Part shown: one piece after another, positions 11,063 through 20,766 of the stretch
How positions within the stretch are numbered: the first letter of the stretch is position 1
How the letters are laid out: every line of letters begins with the position of its first letter
From: Clitopilus passeckerianus
Lineage: Eukaryota > Basidiomycota > Agaricomycetes > Agaricales > Entolomataceae
Assembly (NCBI GenBank): GCA_944990035.1
Contig: CALYLX010000117.1
Coordinates: 1 to 64,000, forward strand
Reading direction: 5' to 3'
Length of the DNA stretch: 64,000 nucleotides
Translations under genes and position numbers: made by a program
The notes under the pieces: model-generated
Database searches by the model: none
The model's input: only the letters and a program-made list of their open reading frames with translations
Told to the model about the DNA's origin: nothing

Positions 11063-11776
11063 CTACCATTCGCCACGATTGCCCCAGGCATTGCCATCCC
11101 CATAACCGTTATTACGCCATCCTTTCTGATACCCATCTTTTCCATTCCAACCATTCGTATGGCCTTTCTTCTGATCCTGTCCCCTATAGCCACTGTGTCC
11201 ATCGTACCCATTGAGCTTCCCGCCGTACTGATACCAGGAGTAGTACTTTCCGTTGTCGTACGATGGGTTTGGATGATATTGCCCGTCATCGTGGTGATGG
11301 CTGTCTTTGTTGTAGTAATTATTGTGGTTATAGGTGTTGACGTGATCATAGCCCTGGTGAGGGTTGTAAGAATCCCAACCATAGCCCTTTCCGTAGGTAT
11401 TGTGATCGTTATGATAGTACCCGCTGTGGTTTTCATATTGGTTGTGGCCATAGGAGTCTTGGTAGTCTCGCTTGTGGTATTGGTGTTCACGGTGAGGGTA
11501 AGAGTGTTTGTAATGGTGGTGATCATGACCATGACCCCAATAACCTCGATTGTGTCCATACTCATCATCGTAGCCGTAGCTCTGCTCGTATGAGTAGGGA
11601 TCATGATGTTTATACACATTTCTGTGATAATCTCTAGGCTGAAGTAGCGTAAGTATAAGGCGGCGACTGGAGAACAGAAAGGAACGAACCACAAGTTCAT
11701 GCCAAGAAACTGGAGATGCAGATACAAATGTCGCAAAGACCAAGGCCAAAGTAGAGAGGCTGACTTTAGCAAACAT
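11063..11776 (-). CDS. Secreted Tyr/Gly/His-rich protein, divergent paralogue
   Basis: Exon 1 (11776-11693) encodes the signal peptide MFAKVSLSTLALVFATFVSA. A 54-base intron (11692-11639) has a weak donor (GTGGTT) and a good acceptor; because it is a multiple of three without a stop, retention would still give an open frame. Exon 2 starts with Pro-Arg-Asp-Tyr, the counterpart of Ala-Arg-Asp-Tyr in the other copies. The spliced product is ~219 residues. It is rich in Tyr, His, Gly and Asn, has a Lys-Arg-Asp-Tyr site and the family segment DDGQYHPNPSYDNGKYYSW. It lacks the long KGYDN array and ends in Gly/Trp/Asn-rich sequence. Function unknown. Confidence 0.75.
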   Translation of the reverse strand: MFAKVSLSTLALVFATFVSASPVSWHELVVRSFLFSSRRLILTLLQPRDYHRNVYKHHDPYSYEQSYGYDDEYGHNRGYWGHGHDHHHYKHSYPHREHQYHKRDYQDSYGHNQYENHSGYYHNDHNTYGKGYGWDSYNPHQGYDHVNTYNHNNYYNKDSHHHDDGQYHPNPSYDNGKYYSWYQYGGKLNGYDGHSGYRGQDQKKGHTNGWNGKDGYQKGWRNNGYGDGNAWGNRGEW

Positions 11777-11879
11777 TGTATATGAGATAGTTGAAGTAGC
11801 AAGTGGTTTAAGCAGTAAGTTGTGTTTGTGAATTTGAGTGAAGTTGTTTGATGTCGTCTTCCTGGCAAAAAGCTGCAAC

Positions 11880-11968
11880 TTTTATACCTCTGGAACATAG
11901 GAGAGAGACCCTTGTAGAGCTTCGGTTTCGTCATCCTCGTCATATATGCACGTCATTTCTCCTCCTCA
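11880..11968 (-). promoter_or_regulatory. Promoter of the 11063-11776 gene
   Basis: A TATAAAAG box lies at about 11887-11880, ~104 bases before the ATG. The shared CGTCATTTCTCCTCCTCA element is at 11951-11968, 175 bases before the ATG. No perfect TGACGTCA palindrome was found here; a half-site-like GCGTCAG lies near 12060. Confidence 0.45.
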
Positions 11969-12327
11969 ATAGATGTTTTAGGAGGAGGGGAGGAGAAGAG
12001 AGGGGCGCATAGGAGGACAATGCCAGGAAGTAAAGGAGGGTTGAGAGGAGAACTGCGATCGCGTCAGAAAAAACTGCTAATTTCGTTGGTGCTCTACTTG
12101 GCGCGCTAGCTCAGGAAGCGTGAATTATTGTTGGATCAAGAGCAATGTTTTGAGTTTGGGGCTCGGGGAAAACTGGAATAGTTTAGAGATGAGGCCAGTC
12201 TGGGTAGGTGATAGCAGTTGTTCAAGTCGTCGAAAGGTTGTCTGTTCCTTAGAGAGTCCAAGTGTTCTGTCTTCTGCAAGCTTCTCTGGCAAATCCTTAG
12301 TCTGTATAATTGTCCTTGAGAGTTAGC
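11969..12327. other. Divergent intergenic region
   Basis: About 360 bases between the divergent secreted-protein gene and TRM82. The left half is purine-rich on the + strand. Nothing else recognised. Confidence 0.4.
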
Positions 12328-14475
12328 ATGCATGGTAGCAGTCATGACCGTCCAGAGTTGATTAGATTTCCGAACCCCGACTCCTCTTCCGATCTTTCCT
12401 TTTCTTCACCTGATGTCGTCCGAGTCCTACTACCCTCATGCCTTTCTCCTTCAGCCGTCGCTGTCGCAGACAATCTTAGTGTCTGGACCCCATATAAAAA
12501 TATTGGATACCCAGTAAGTCGCCTCGCGCGATATCACCCAGGAAATCGCGGCTAAATGTTGAACAGAACAGGCAATGTCCTGAAAAACACTATTCAACAC
12601 GAGCCTGCGCTTCCACAGGATGAGAGCCAGGTTGAAGCAAAGCAGAAGAAGCAAAAAGGCGCTGCACAGCCGCCTGTTCCATTTATTCGCTGTGTAGCCC
12701 TAGGAGGGCCCAATGGAACTTCCAAATACTTGGCTACTGCAGGCGACGACAAGGTCTTGAGAGTGTATGAGGCAGAGGACCTCAAATTGTTGAATGAGAG
12801 GTCATTTTACGTGCCCTACTGAAAAAGCATGTCTACGATGTCTAATATCTGAACCATGAGCCAGGGAACTACCTAAAAGGCCAACGGATGTCCGCTTCAC
12901 AACTGACGGAGAAACGATAGTAATCGGAGACAAATTTGGCGATGTCTTCAGGTATACCGACCTACCTCCAGCCTTGACTCAGCTAACCTTATTCTTCAGC
13001 TATCCTCTCTACCCTGGACCACCTTCGGAACCTTCAGAGCCAACCCAAAAATCCAGAGACTCTGTGGTCTCTCACGAGAATCCTTCAAATGGAACCCTCG
13101 TGCTCGGCCATACCTCCCTCCTTACTGCGTTCCTGTTCTCTCCCGACGAAAAGTATATCATAACAGGAGATAGAGACGAACATATCCGCATCAGCTGGTT
13201 CCCGCAAGGATACGTGATTGAGAACTTTGTCTTGGCCATAAAAAGTACGTCTAATACTCCATCTCTCATCCTCAGGAGACTGACATTGATCACGAGATAT
13301 GTCACCGCCCTACACATCCCACCCTTCTCGCCCAACCATCTCGTCTCTGGTGGCGGAGATTCCTTCCTAGGCATCTGGGACTGGCAGTCTGGAAAGCTGC
13401 TCCACCAAATTCACGGCATTCAGGAAGCCGCTGAACCTTATATCAAGGTTCAAAGCAGGAAGAGAAAGAATTGGGATGGAAGAGACGATGAAGGTGAAGG
13501 GAACCTCAAGGGCAAGAGGAGGAAGAAGCGCAAGCAGAGAGGGAAGAAGAATCCTAACAAAAAAGCGGGCGAGGTGGAAGAAACGCAAGACGCTGAGATA
13601 GAGGAGGCGAGTGCGGCTCCTGAAGACGCCGACGAAGCTAGTCAGCAAGCAGGGGCTCCTGAAGATACGGACAAGAAAGTCCTCGTTATCAGCAAGATTA
13701 CTACTATTACTTGCGAGGATGGCTCAAGACTTATCGTCTTTAATGCCGTCGGGTATGTCATCTCCAAGTTAAAACACAAATCCCATTCTCAAACAATATC
13801 TATCTTCAGAGCAACAGCTCTATTTACTGTTCCGTATCCAAGTGTCGAAACCTCAGAGGCGCAAATATCGATACCAGCAGTCAACTCATTTGATCTTGGT
13901 TTCCCGTGGTTAATTTCAGCGTCGCGGAAAACGGACACATATGGGCTCTCCTCGACGGGAACTGGACTCCGGAGAACTCAGAATCCTCCACAAGCAGAAA
14001 ATGGACCCGCGTACTGAAACTTACTTCAAACAGCCAACTTGAAGAAATCGTATCCAGCTCTAATCCACTCCTCGATGCCCTGAACTCTGCATGCCTGATC
14101 CCAACGACCCCAGAAACCCTCCAAAAACTCGATCTCTATTCCGACATCACATCCCTTCCAAAATGGTCAGGGCCTGACAGTGGTGAGGCTGAGGATTCCG
14201 AGATCGCAGGAACCCCTCTAGACACTCCAACTCCCAGTTTCGCAAGTCCGAGTGAGGTTGCGATGATTGGGGAAGGAGGAAAAGGTGCAGGGAGCCTTTC
14301 GAAGAGGTTGCTGGGACGTCAGAGGAAGAAGGATGCGGTGAATCAGAGACTCCAGCAGAGTGGGAGTGCAACACCGAGGCCGGAGACCCCAGTTGGCGAA
14401 CCCGAGCATAAGAGGGCGAGAACAGAGGAAGAGGAGCAACAAGAAGGGACTGATATAGCCATGCAGGAAAGCTAA
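12328..14475 (+). CDS. TRM82: tRNA (guanine-N7)-methyltransferase non-catalytic subunit, WD40 protein
   Basis: Partner of Trm8 in making m7G46 in tRNA. Recognised from WD-type blocks: LATAGDDKVLRVY, GDKFGDVFSYPLY, LGHTSLLTAFLFSPDEKYI, TGDRDEHIRISWFPQGYVIE and LVSGGGDSFLGIWDWQSGKLL. A Lys/Glu-rich insertion (~13450-13680) interrupts a blade, common in fungal orthologues. Exons: 12328-12513, probably 12619-12800, 12865-12951, 13000-13752 and 13810 onward. At 13914-13916 (three T) the frame must slip by one base to pass from FDLGFPWLI to VAENGHIWALLD. A four-T run would restore it, so I suspect an indel or assembly error. The tail after ~14180 is disordered. Its 3' end nearly meets the convergent dehydrogenase. 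Confidence 0.85.
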
Positions 14476-14532
14476 TGGCATTGTAGACCAGACAAAAGAA
14501 AAGAGCAATATAAACTGTTTCTGATGATGGAA

Positions 14533-16044
14533 TTACGGCACAAAATTTGACTTTGGTCGACTCCCTAATCCCGTCTGAAAAACCACGTATAAGTTGAAAG
14601 TTGCACACAGATTTACAACAGCTAACCTTGTTGTATATCGCTTCAATGCAGCGCATGTTACCAACAGAGTCCTCCTTATCCACCCAGGTTTGCGCAGGCC
14701 GCCCTCTGACTTTGTTGACGAATGCCTCAAGCTGGTATCGATAAGTCGTCCACCAAACTTCTCCATTTCCTTCCATTTTTGCATCTTCGAACGTGTACGC
14801 CTTCTCAATCCTCTCTTTCTTCTCTCCATTTTCTCCTTTCGTTGTAACCCGGATATAGTGCCAGAATGTTGGCACCAAGTAGTTGATGAGTGCCACTTCA
14901 CCTCCTTCACATTCAACGATTACCCTTATGTCAGGGATCTGCGGTATGAAACCATAGATTGGTGGGGGAGAAAGGTCGCATCGCAGAGAAGCTGTCATGT
15001 CGTTGGAGAAGGCGAGTGAAGCGGTTGTTCCCCGGTCAACCTTTCCTGCAGGAGCACCAGGAGGTAGCTCCAGCTCGTGCTGGGCAGAAAGAACGGATGC
15101 TGGGTTGGCCCCTGCTAAGTACCGTATGGTGTTGAGTGTATAGCCTACAAGGTGCCGTTTAACTTTGAGCCCGACTGAGCTGGAGATGTACTCACAACCA
15201 CCGTCCATAAGAGCTCCACCACCCAGCTCGTATTTGAACCGGATATCGTCTGCACCGAATCTGCCGCGCATAGTTGCGAGAGAAGCATGTATATGTTTAA
15301 TCTTTCCTAATTCATTGCTATCGAGGATGGCTTTCACGCGCTGAATGGATGGGTGAAACCTATATGAATGAGTGTCAGGTTAATATGTATCGGAGTCAAC
15401 TCCAGAAAAGGACGGGCCGGTGGTGAAAGGCCTCTAAGAGCACTAGACCTTTCCTTTCCGCCAGTTCAAACATCCTTTCAGTTTCTTCGGCGGTATTTGC
15501 GGCTGGTTTCTCCAGGAGGACATGCTTTCCCGCGGACAATGCTTTCATGGTCCACTCATAGTGCAAGGAGTTTGGGAGCTAGGCAACTCGTTTAGATTCC
15601 GTTTCCTTAACAGAGAATGTACCAAGAGAACGAACTGAATTGTAGACAGCTTCCACTTCTGGGTCGTTTATGAGGTCTTAAACATCCATTGGTCCGTTAA
15701 GTTTTGCAATCCTTTATTCAATTACACACCCTGGTATTCGCTGGACCCTGCATAAACTTTCTCAATTCCGTGCTTCTCTGCATATGCGGTTGCCTTGTCC
15801 CGGTTCCGGGCCGCGACAGCATAATGGCCTCCGGATGATTCCTTGCGGGACCAATGATACCCAAAGGGCCGATTGCAGCTGCTCCAAGGATGCCGAACCT
15901 GATGGGTTTCAAATTGGAAGAAGCAGAACGAATACTTTGAGGTGGATTAACGGCCTAATCAGATGTTTGAGACCTCACAGCTTCAGCAGCAGCTATGCTA
16001 CGTACCGTATAGAAACGCTTCAAGAACCCGTAGACTGAGGCCAT
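14533..16044 (-). pseudogene. GFO/IDH/MocA dehydrogenase, copy A, frameshifted
   Basis: NAD(P)-dependent oxidoreductase of the dihydrodiol / D-xylose dehydrogenase type. Exon 1 starts at 16044 (MASVYGFLKRFYT), then the Rossmann segment RFGILGAAAIGPLGII, the catalytic-lysine motif HVLLEKP and the C-terminal sheet domain with GGGALMDGGC and WWTTYRYQLEAF. The last exon ends in GLGSRPKSNFVP with TAA at 14533-14535. Compared with copies B and C, four bases (or one) are missing at about 15820-15825, right after NHPEAI, so the frame is lost before AVAARN. All later exons are open and conserved, so the break is recent or an error. It is the most diverged of the three tandem copies. Substrate unknown. 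Confidence 0.65.
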
Positions 16045-16362
16045 GGTAGTTTACATAAGGCTTGAAGCTTGACGAGGTCTGTTCTGGTTTTGGCCAATTT
16101 CAAGTTCGCAGGAGCGTTGACTCGGATGACTACCCGACTCAAGTCAGAATACTGAGTCGAAACAGTCAGGATTCTGACCTGTAGTTGGAAGAGTAAGTGG
16201 ATTGAAAGACACATCGAGGTGGTTCTCAAGGTCATGCATGTTTCCCAAGAACAGTGGCGCAGCGCAGTGGTTTACCCTGTACACACGGTCATCACATGGT
16301 TGAATCCTTAGGTATGCATTTGGCACTGACGGGGCCTGTATCAATATACTATAAGTCTAATA

Positions 16363-17885
16363 CTACAGGACAAACTGAGATTTCGGACGAACGCCTAAAC
16401 CACCCTGAAACGTGTGGTCAGCATACTTTCAGGAAATAGAACAAAATCGGATTTACCTTCTTGTACACCATCTCAATTGCCTGCAGATTGGCAACAGAAT
16501 CCTCTTTCGTAACCCAAGTTTGAGGTGTACGCCCCTTCAGCTTGTCGATGAATGCCTCCAGCTGATACCGATAAGTAGTCCACCAAGCCTCTCCTTTCCC
16601 TTCCATTTTTCCATCAGCAAATGTATAGACCTTCTCTGTTCGCGTCTTCTTCCTTCCCTTATCTCCCTTGGTTGTGACCTTGATGTAGTGGTAGTAAGTC
16701 GGACCAACGAAATTCATCACCTCGATTTCGCCGCCTTCGCACTGCACGATGGCTTCGACTTTGGGGAATGAGGGGAAGAGCCCGAAAGTCCAGGGGATTG
16801 ATAAGTCACAGTTGAGCGAGCCCGTGACATTGTTTGGCAGTACAAAGTCTGCGGTGGTTGCTCTGTCAACCTTTGAAGTGGAAGATTCGGATGCGGAGAT
16901 GGGCTTTTGTAACTCATGCTTTAGGGAAATGACGCCCGTTGGTTCTGAGCTAGAGAAATATCGCATGCAGCTCATAGTATAGCCTGAATCACAAAGTCAG
17001 GACCGCAGTCCGAATGGGAAGTGGGGATGGTATACTCACAGCCCAGATCCATGAGTGCACCCCCACCAAGTTCATAATTGAAGCGAATATCGCCGGCTTT
17101 CATCATACCTGCTGGAAGTGCAAGTGCAGTGGATATGTGCTTAGCTTCTCCGAGTTCCTTGCTGTCGATGATTGCCTTGGCTCGCTGTATTGCTGGGTGG
17201 AAGCTGCAAGTGAAGGGGTTCAATGATTGGTTCCTATAGCTCACACGTTCACCTACCGATAATGAACAGCTTCTAACAGGACGAGACCTTTTTCCTCAGC
17301 AAATTCGAACATAGTGCAAGTCTCCTCTGCCGTGCCGGCCGAAGGCTTTTCCAAGAGGACGTGTTTTCCAGCGGCGAGAGCTTTCATCGTCCATTCATAA
17401 TGTAGGCCATTCGGAAGCTAAAGGCAACAAAAGGTCAGACGGAAGGAACTATGTTCACGGGTGGGTGTACGCACTGGGTTGTATACCACCTCGATCTCTG
17501 GGTCATCGAGCAGCTCTAGTCATGATACATTAGAACTTTCTCGATGTAACTTACATGGTAGAAAGCTTACCTTGATAACCATTTGAACCTCCGTAGACCT
17601 TCGGAATCCCATGCTTCTTCGCGAAAGCCTCCGCCCTCTGCTTGTTTCGAGCCGCAACTGCAAATACGATCGCCTCTGGATGGTTCTTTGCTGGGCTAAT
17701 GAGGGCAAGAGGCGCGATATTTGCCGCACCGAGGATCCCAAACCTGACGGGTTTGCTATCGGGTAGAGGTTGACTAGCAGGTGGATTAAAGCCTATTGTC
17801 CTGAGATGAATAACGGCAGGAAGGTATGGAAATGGGTAGAACTGACGATATATAAGCGCTTCACTAGTCCAATAGCTGAGGACAT
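16363..17885 (-). CDS. GFO/IDH/MocA dehydrogenase, copy B, with N-terminal frame problem
   Basis: Same family and exon pattern as its neighbours. Start at 17885 (MSSAIGLVKRLYI); the Rossmann motif is RFGILGAANIAPLAL, then HVLLEKPSAGTAEE, GGGALMDLGC and WWTTYRYQLEAFIDKLKG; the end is GLGVRPKSQFVL with TAG at 16363-16365. Between exon 1 and exon 2 the frame does not join: at 17788-17790 there are three A where copy C has four, so exon 2 is one base short. From there on everything is open. It is closest to copy C: the duplication includes the promoter and 3' flank. The enzyme is probably functional if the missing base is an assembly error. Likely cytosolic sugar or diol oxidation; substrate not predictable. 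Confidence 0.75.
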
Positions 17886-18398
17886 CTTGGACGTCAGGAA
17901 AGGATGGAGCGCAACCCAACAGTGCGTGTTACATTATAGCGGGGATGGGAAACCGAATGCTCATTCCTCTGGATGGATACACAATTCATCGGCTGACAAC
18001 CTCTGTTGCTAATTCACCATGTGGCCAAATGTATAGGCACCTGGCAGGCTGATACGCCCAATGGTGTGCTGGGATGAAGGAGACCCAGCTGCAAACAAAC
18101 ATTATCAGATTGACCTTCCACTGTCACCCTGGAACGGCTCGTCTGACCAAGACTATATGGCAATGCAATGCCCATCGATTCGATTCAGAATCAAGTGGGT
18201 CAAAACAGCCAGGATTCCGATAATACATTTGTGCTCTTCGAAGAGCAATTGGATAGAAAAACACGCGAATGTTTTGGAGGTCATCAATGACAGTGGTGCA
18301 CTAGAATGCGGACCATACCTAGTTCACGCTAACATTAAATATTAAATAGTTGAATCTTCAGGCTTGCATTTGACACTGATACTTTAATTCTTCTAATA

Positions 18399-19923
18399 CT
18401 ACAAGACAAACTTAGATCTCGGACGAACACCCAAATCACCCTAAAGCGTCGTGTAAGCATACTTCGCAGGGCAGAGAAGAGAATTGAAGCTACCTTCTTA
18501 TACACCATCTCAATTGCCTGCAAATTAGCAACAGAATCCTCTTTAGTGACCCAAGTCTGAGGTGTACGCCCCTTCAGCTTGTCAATGAATGCCTCCAGCT
18601 GATACCGATAGGTAGTCCACCAAGCCTCGCCTTTCCCTTCCATCTTTCCATCAGCAAAGGTATAAACCTTTTCTGTTCTCGTCGTCTTCCTCCCGTTGGG
18701 TCCCTTTGTTGTGACCTTGATGTAGTGATAGTAGGTCGGACCAACGAAATTCATCACCTCGATTTCGCCGCCTTCACACTGCACGATGGCTTCGACCTTG
18801 GGAAGTGAGGGTAAGAATCCGAAAGTCCAGGGGATTGCTAGGTCACATTGGAGTGAGGCAGTCGCGTTGTTCGGGAGTACCAGTTCTGCAGTGGTTACTT
18901 TGTCGATCTCTGAAGTGGAGGATTCGGATGCGAGGATCGGTTTCTGTAATTCGTGCTTTAGGCAAATGACGTCCGTTGGTTCCGAGTTCGACAAGTATCG
19001 AATGCAGCTGACACTATAGCCTGGATTGTCAAGTCAGAAACTCACCCCGGATGAGAAGAAGAGATCATACAGCCCAGATCCATGAGTGCGCCTCCACCAA
19101 GTTCAAGATTAAAGCGAAAATCGTCGGCCTGCATGATACCTGCTGGAAGCCCAAGTGTGGCAGAAATATGCTTGACGGCTCCGAGTTCCTTGCTGTCGAT
19201 TATAGCCTTAACGCGTTGGATTGCCGGGTGAAAGCTACGATTGAAAGGCTCAAAAGTTGCTCTCAGATTGGGCATGTTCGCTTACCGATAATGAAAAGCC
19301 TCTAACAAGACGAGGCCTTTCTGCTCAGCGAATTCGAACATGACACGAGTCTCCTCTGCTGTATTGGCAGAAGGCTTTTCTAGGAGGACGTGCTTGCCAG
19401 CTGCGAGAGCTTTCATGGTCCACTCATAGTGCAACCCATTCGGAAGCTAGAGGTGACAGCACTAAGTCAGCTGGAAGGAACTACGTCAAGTGGCGTACGC
19501 ACCGGGTTGTATACTACCTCTATCTCTGGGTCAGCGAGCAACTCTATACATGATGTATTAGCATCTCTCGTAAGATCGGTGTGACCGATCAGGGATCATA
19601 AACTCGCCTTGATAGCCATTCGGACCACTATAGACCTTGGGAACCCCATGCCTCTTCGCAAAAGTCTCCGCCTTCTCCTTATTTCGAGCCGCTACGGCAA
19701 CTACGACTGCCTCCGGGTGGTTCTTTGCTGGATGGATGAGGGCAGCAGGTGCGATAACTGCGGCGCCTAGAATCCCAAACTTGATGGGCGTGCTATCGGG
19801 CAGAGGAAGACCGGCAGGTGGATTAAAAGCCTACAAGTTCGCGGTCAGTATAAGCAGGAAACGATCGAAGGAGGCAGAACCGACGGTGTAAATGCGTTTG
19901 ACTAGTCCAATGGCTGAAGACAT
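18399..19923 (-). CDS. GFO/IDH/MocA dehydrogenase, copy C, intact
   Basis: The only copy with an uninterrupted model. Exon 1 19923-19885 (MSSAIGLVKRIYT); exon 2 19830-19608 with the nucleotide-binding segment KFGILGAAVIAPAALI and VAVAARNKEKAETF; later exons carry LHYEWTMKALAAG, HVLLEKPSAN (catalytic Lys), ELGGGALMDLGC and the substrate-domain strand VEAIVQCEGGEIEVMNF. The final exon encodes GDLGVRPRSKFVL, TAG at 18399-18401. About 390 residues, usual for dimeric dihydrodiol / D-xylose 1-dehydrogenases. Its second intron (19607-19544) starts with GCGAGT, a GC donor, where copy B has GTAAGC. It shares a 353-base divergent promoter with the BolA-like gene. Confidence 0.85.
19544..19607 (-). other. 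GC-AG intron in dehydrogenase C
   Basis: Exon ...CAAG, donor GCGAGT, acceptor TATAG. The same intron starts GTAAGC in copy B and GTGTGT in copy A. Confidence 0.8.
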
Positions 19924-20276
19924 CTTGGGGGTTGAAAACAAGGAAGCCCAGCCATGGTCTCAGATCTCAGTCTTTGTCCGTTAACACGCACATGACGGCG
20001 GGGATGGGGAAACCTAATGACAATTCTCGTTGATGGAGACAGCATTCACTCAGCTGACGGCCTTTACGCTGCCATCTGCCATCTAGATATCCATGTGGTC
20101 GGGTATTGGCAGGCACCTGGCATACGACCGAGGTGATTGTTAGCAATGACAAACCCAAGGCGTGCTGGCTGGTGGAAGGAGGGCAGCCCAGCCACAAACA
20201 AATCTTATCAGATTGACTTCCACCATCATCCTAGGACGGCTCGTCTGACCAACACCACACTGGTAACCCCTTCACC

Positions 20277-20688
20277 ATGCCTATCGACGTGCAAGAGCTA
20301 GAAGCAGCAATCCGTGGAGCCTTCAAGGTTTCCCACCTTGAAATAGAGGACCAGTCGAGCGGATGCGGGGAGAACTATGCCATCGTGGTAGTTAGCGAGG
20401 TGCGTATTCGTAGCCGCCTCTATAGCTGGCGTTGACACCGAACAGGACTTCGAAGGCCTCAATGTACTAAAGCGCCACAGAAAGGGTACGTTGACGATGT
20501 TGAATGCAACGCTACCATAACTCTAACCATGACATTCAGTCAATGAACTCCTCAAGGATCAAATTGCCCAGATGCACGCATTCTCACAGGTCTGCCCTGC
20601 AGTGCTCACCGTGCTCCCATCTGATGCATTCTGCTAGAAAACGCTGACACCAGCTCAGTGGGAAGCCCAACAGACGAAGAGCGCATAA
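20277..20688 (+). CDS. BolA-like protein, Fra2/BOLA2 type
   Basis: Four small exons, 20277-20399, 20446-20485, 20540-20589 and 20638-20688, give 87 residues starting MPIDVQELEAAIRGAF. The exons are too short to stand out as open frames. BolA-family features: a SSGCGENYAIVVVS strand with the conserved Cys, FEGLNVLKRHRKVNELLKD with the RHR metal-binding His, and IAQMHAFSQKTLTPAQW, the typical end. Fra2/BOLA2 proteins work with cytosolic monothiol glutaredoxins in iron-sulfur trafficking and iron sensing. Divergent from dehydrogenase C (353 bases between starts) and convergent with the next gene. Confidence 0.88.
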
Positions 20689-20766
20689 GCTTCATAATTC
20701 ACAGCTTAGGATGTAGAGCTACGCTAGAGTTTTAATCAGGGATACCCTCTCCTATAACACCTCTAT

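Larger units (their letters stand above)
16150..20290. repeat. Tandem duplication unit of dehydrogenase B and C with flanks
   Basis: Copies B and C match not only in exons but in ~200 bases of 3' flank (16150-16362 against 18185-18398) and in the promoter: an AAACAAA...TTATCAGATTGAC...CGGCTCGTCTGACC stretch occurs at both 18090-18150 and 20195-20250. In B this is followed at 18168 by ATGCCCATCGAT, matching the first four codons of the BolA-like gene (20277), after which similarity stops. The duplicated segment therefore ended just inside the neighbour's first exon. Confidence 0.7.

Noticed and set aside
13234..13285. Possible intron in TRM82 between FVLAIK and RYVTALHI
   Set aside because: Its donor is good, but no acceptor gives both a normal length and the right phase. 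The unspliced reading stays open, so I left it unresolved.
16245..16330. SINE-like element with GTGGCGCAG and GGTTGAATCC boxes
   Set aside because: The boxes resemble pol III A and B boxes, but the same stretch is part of the duplicated 3' flank of dehydrogenase C, where the boxes are degraded. No tail or target duplication was seen.
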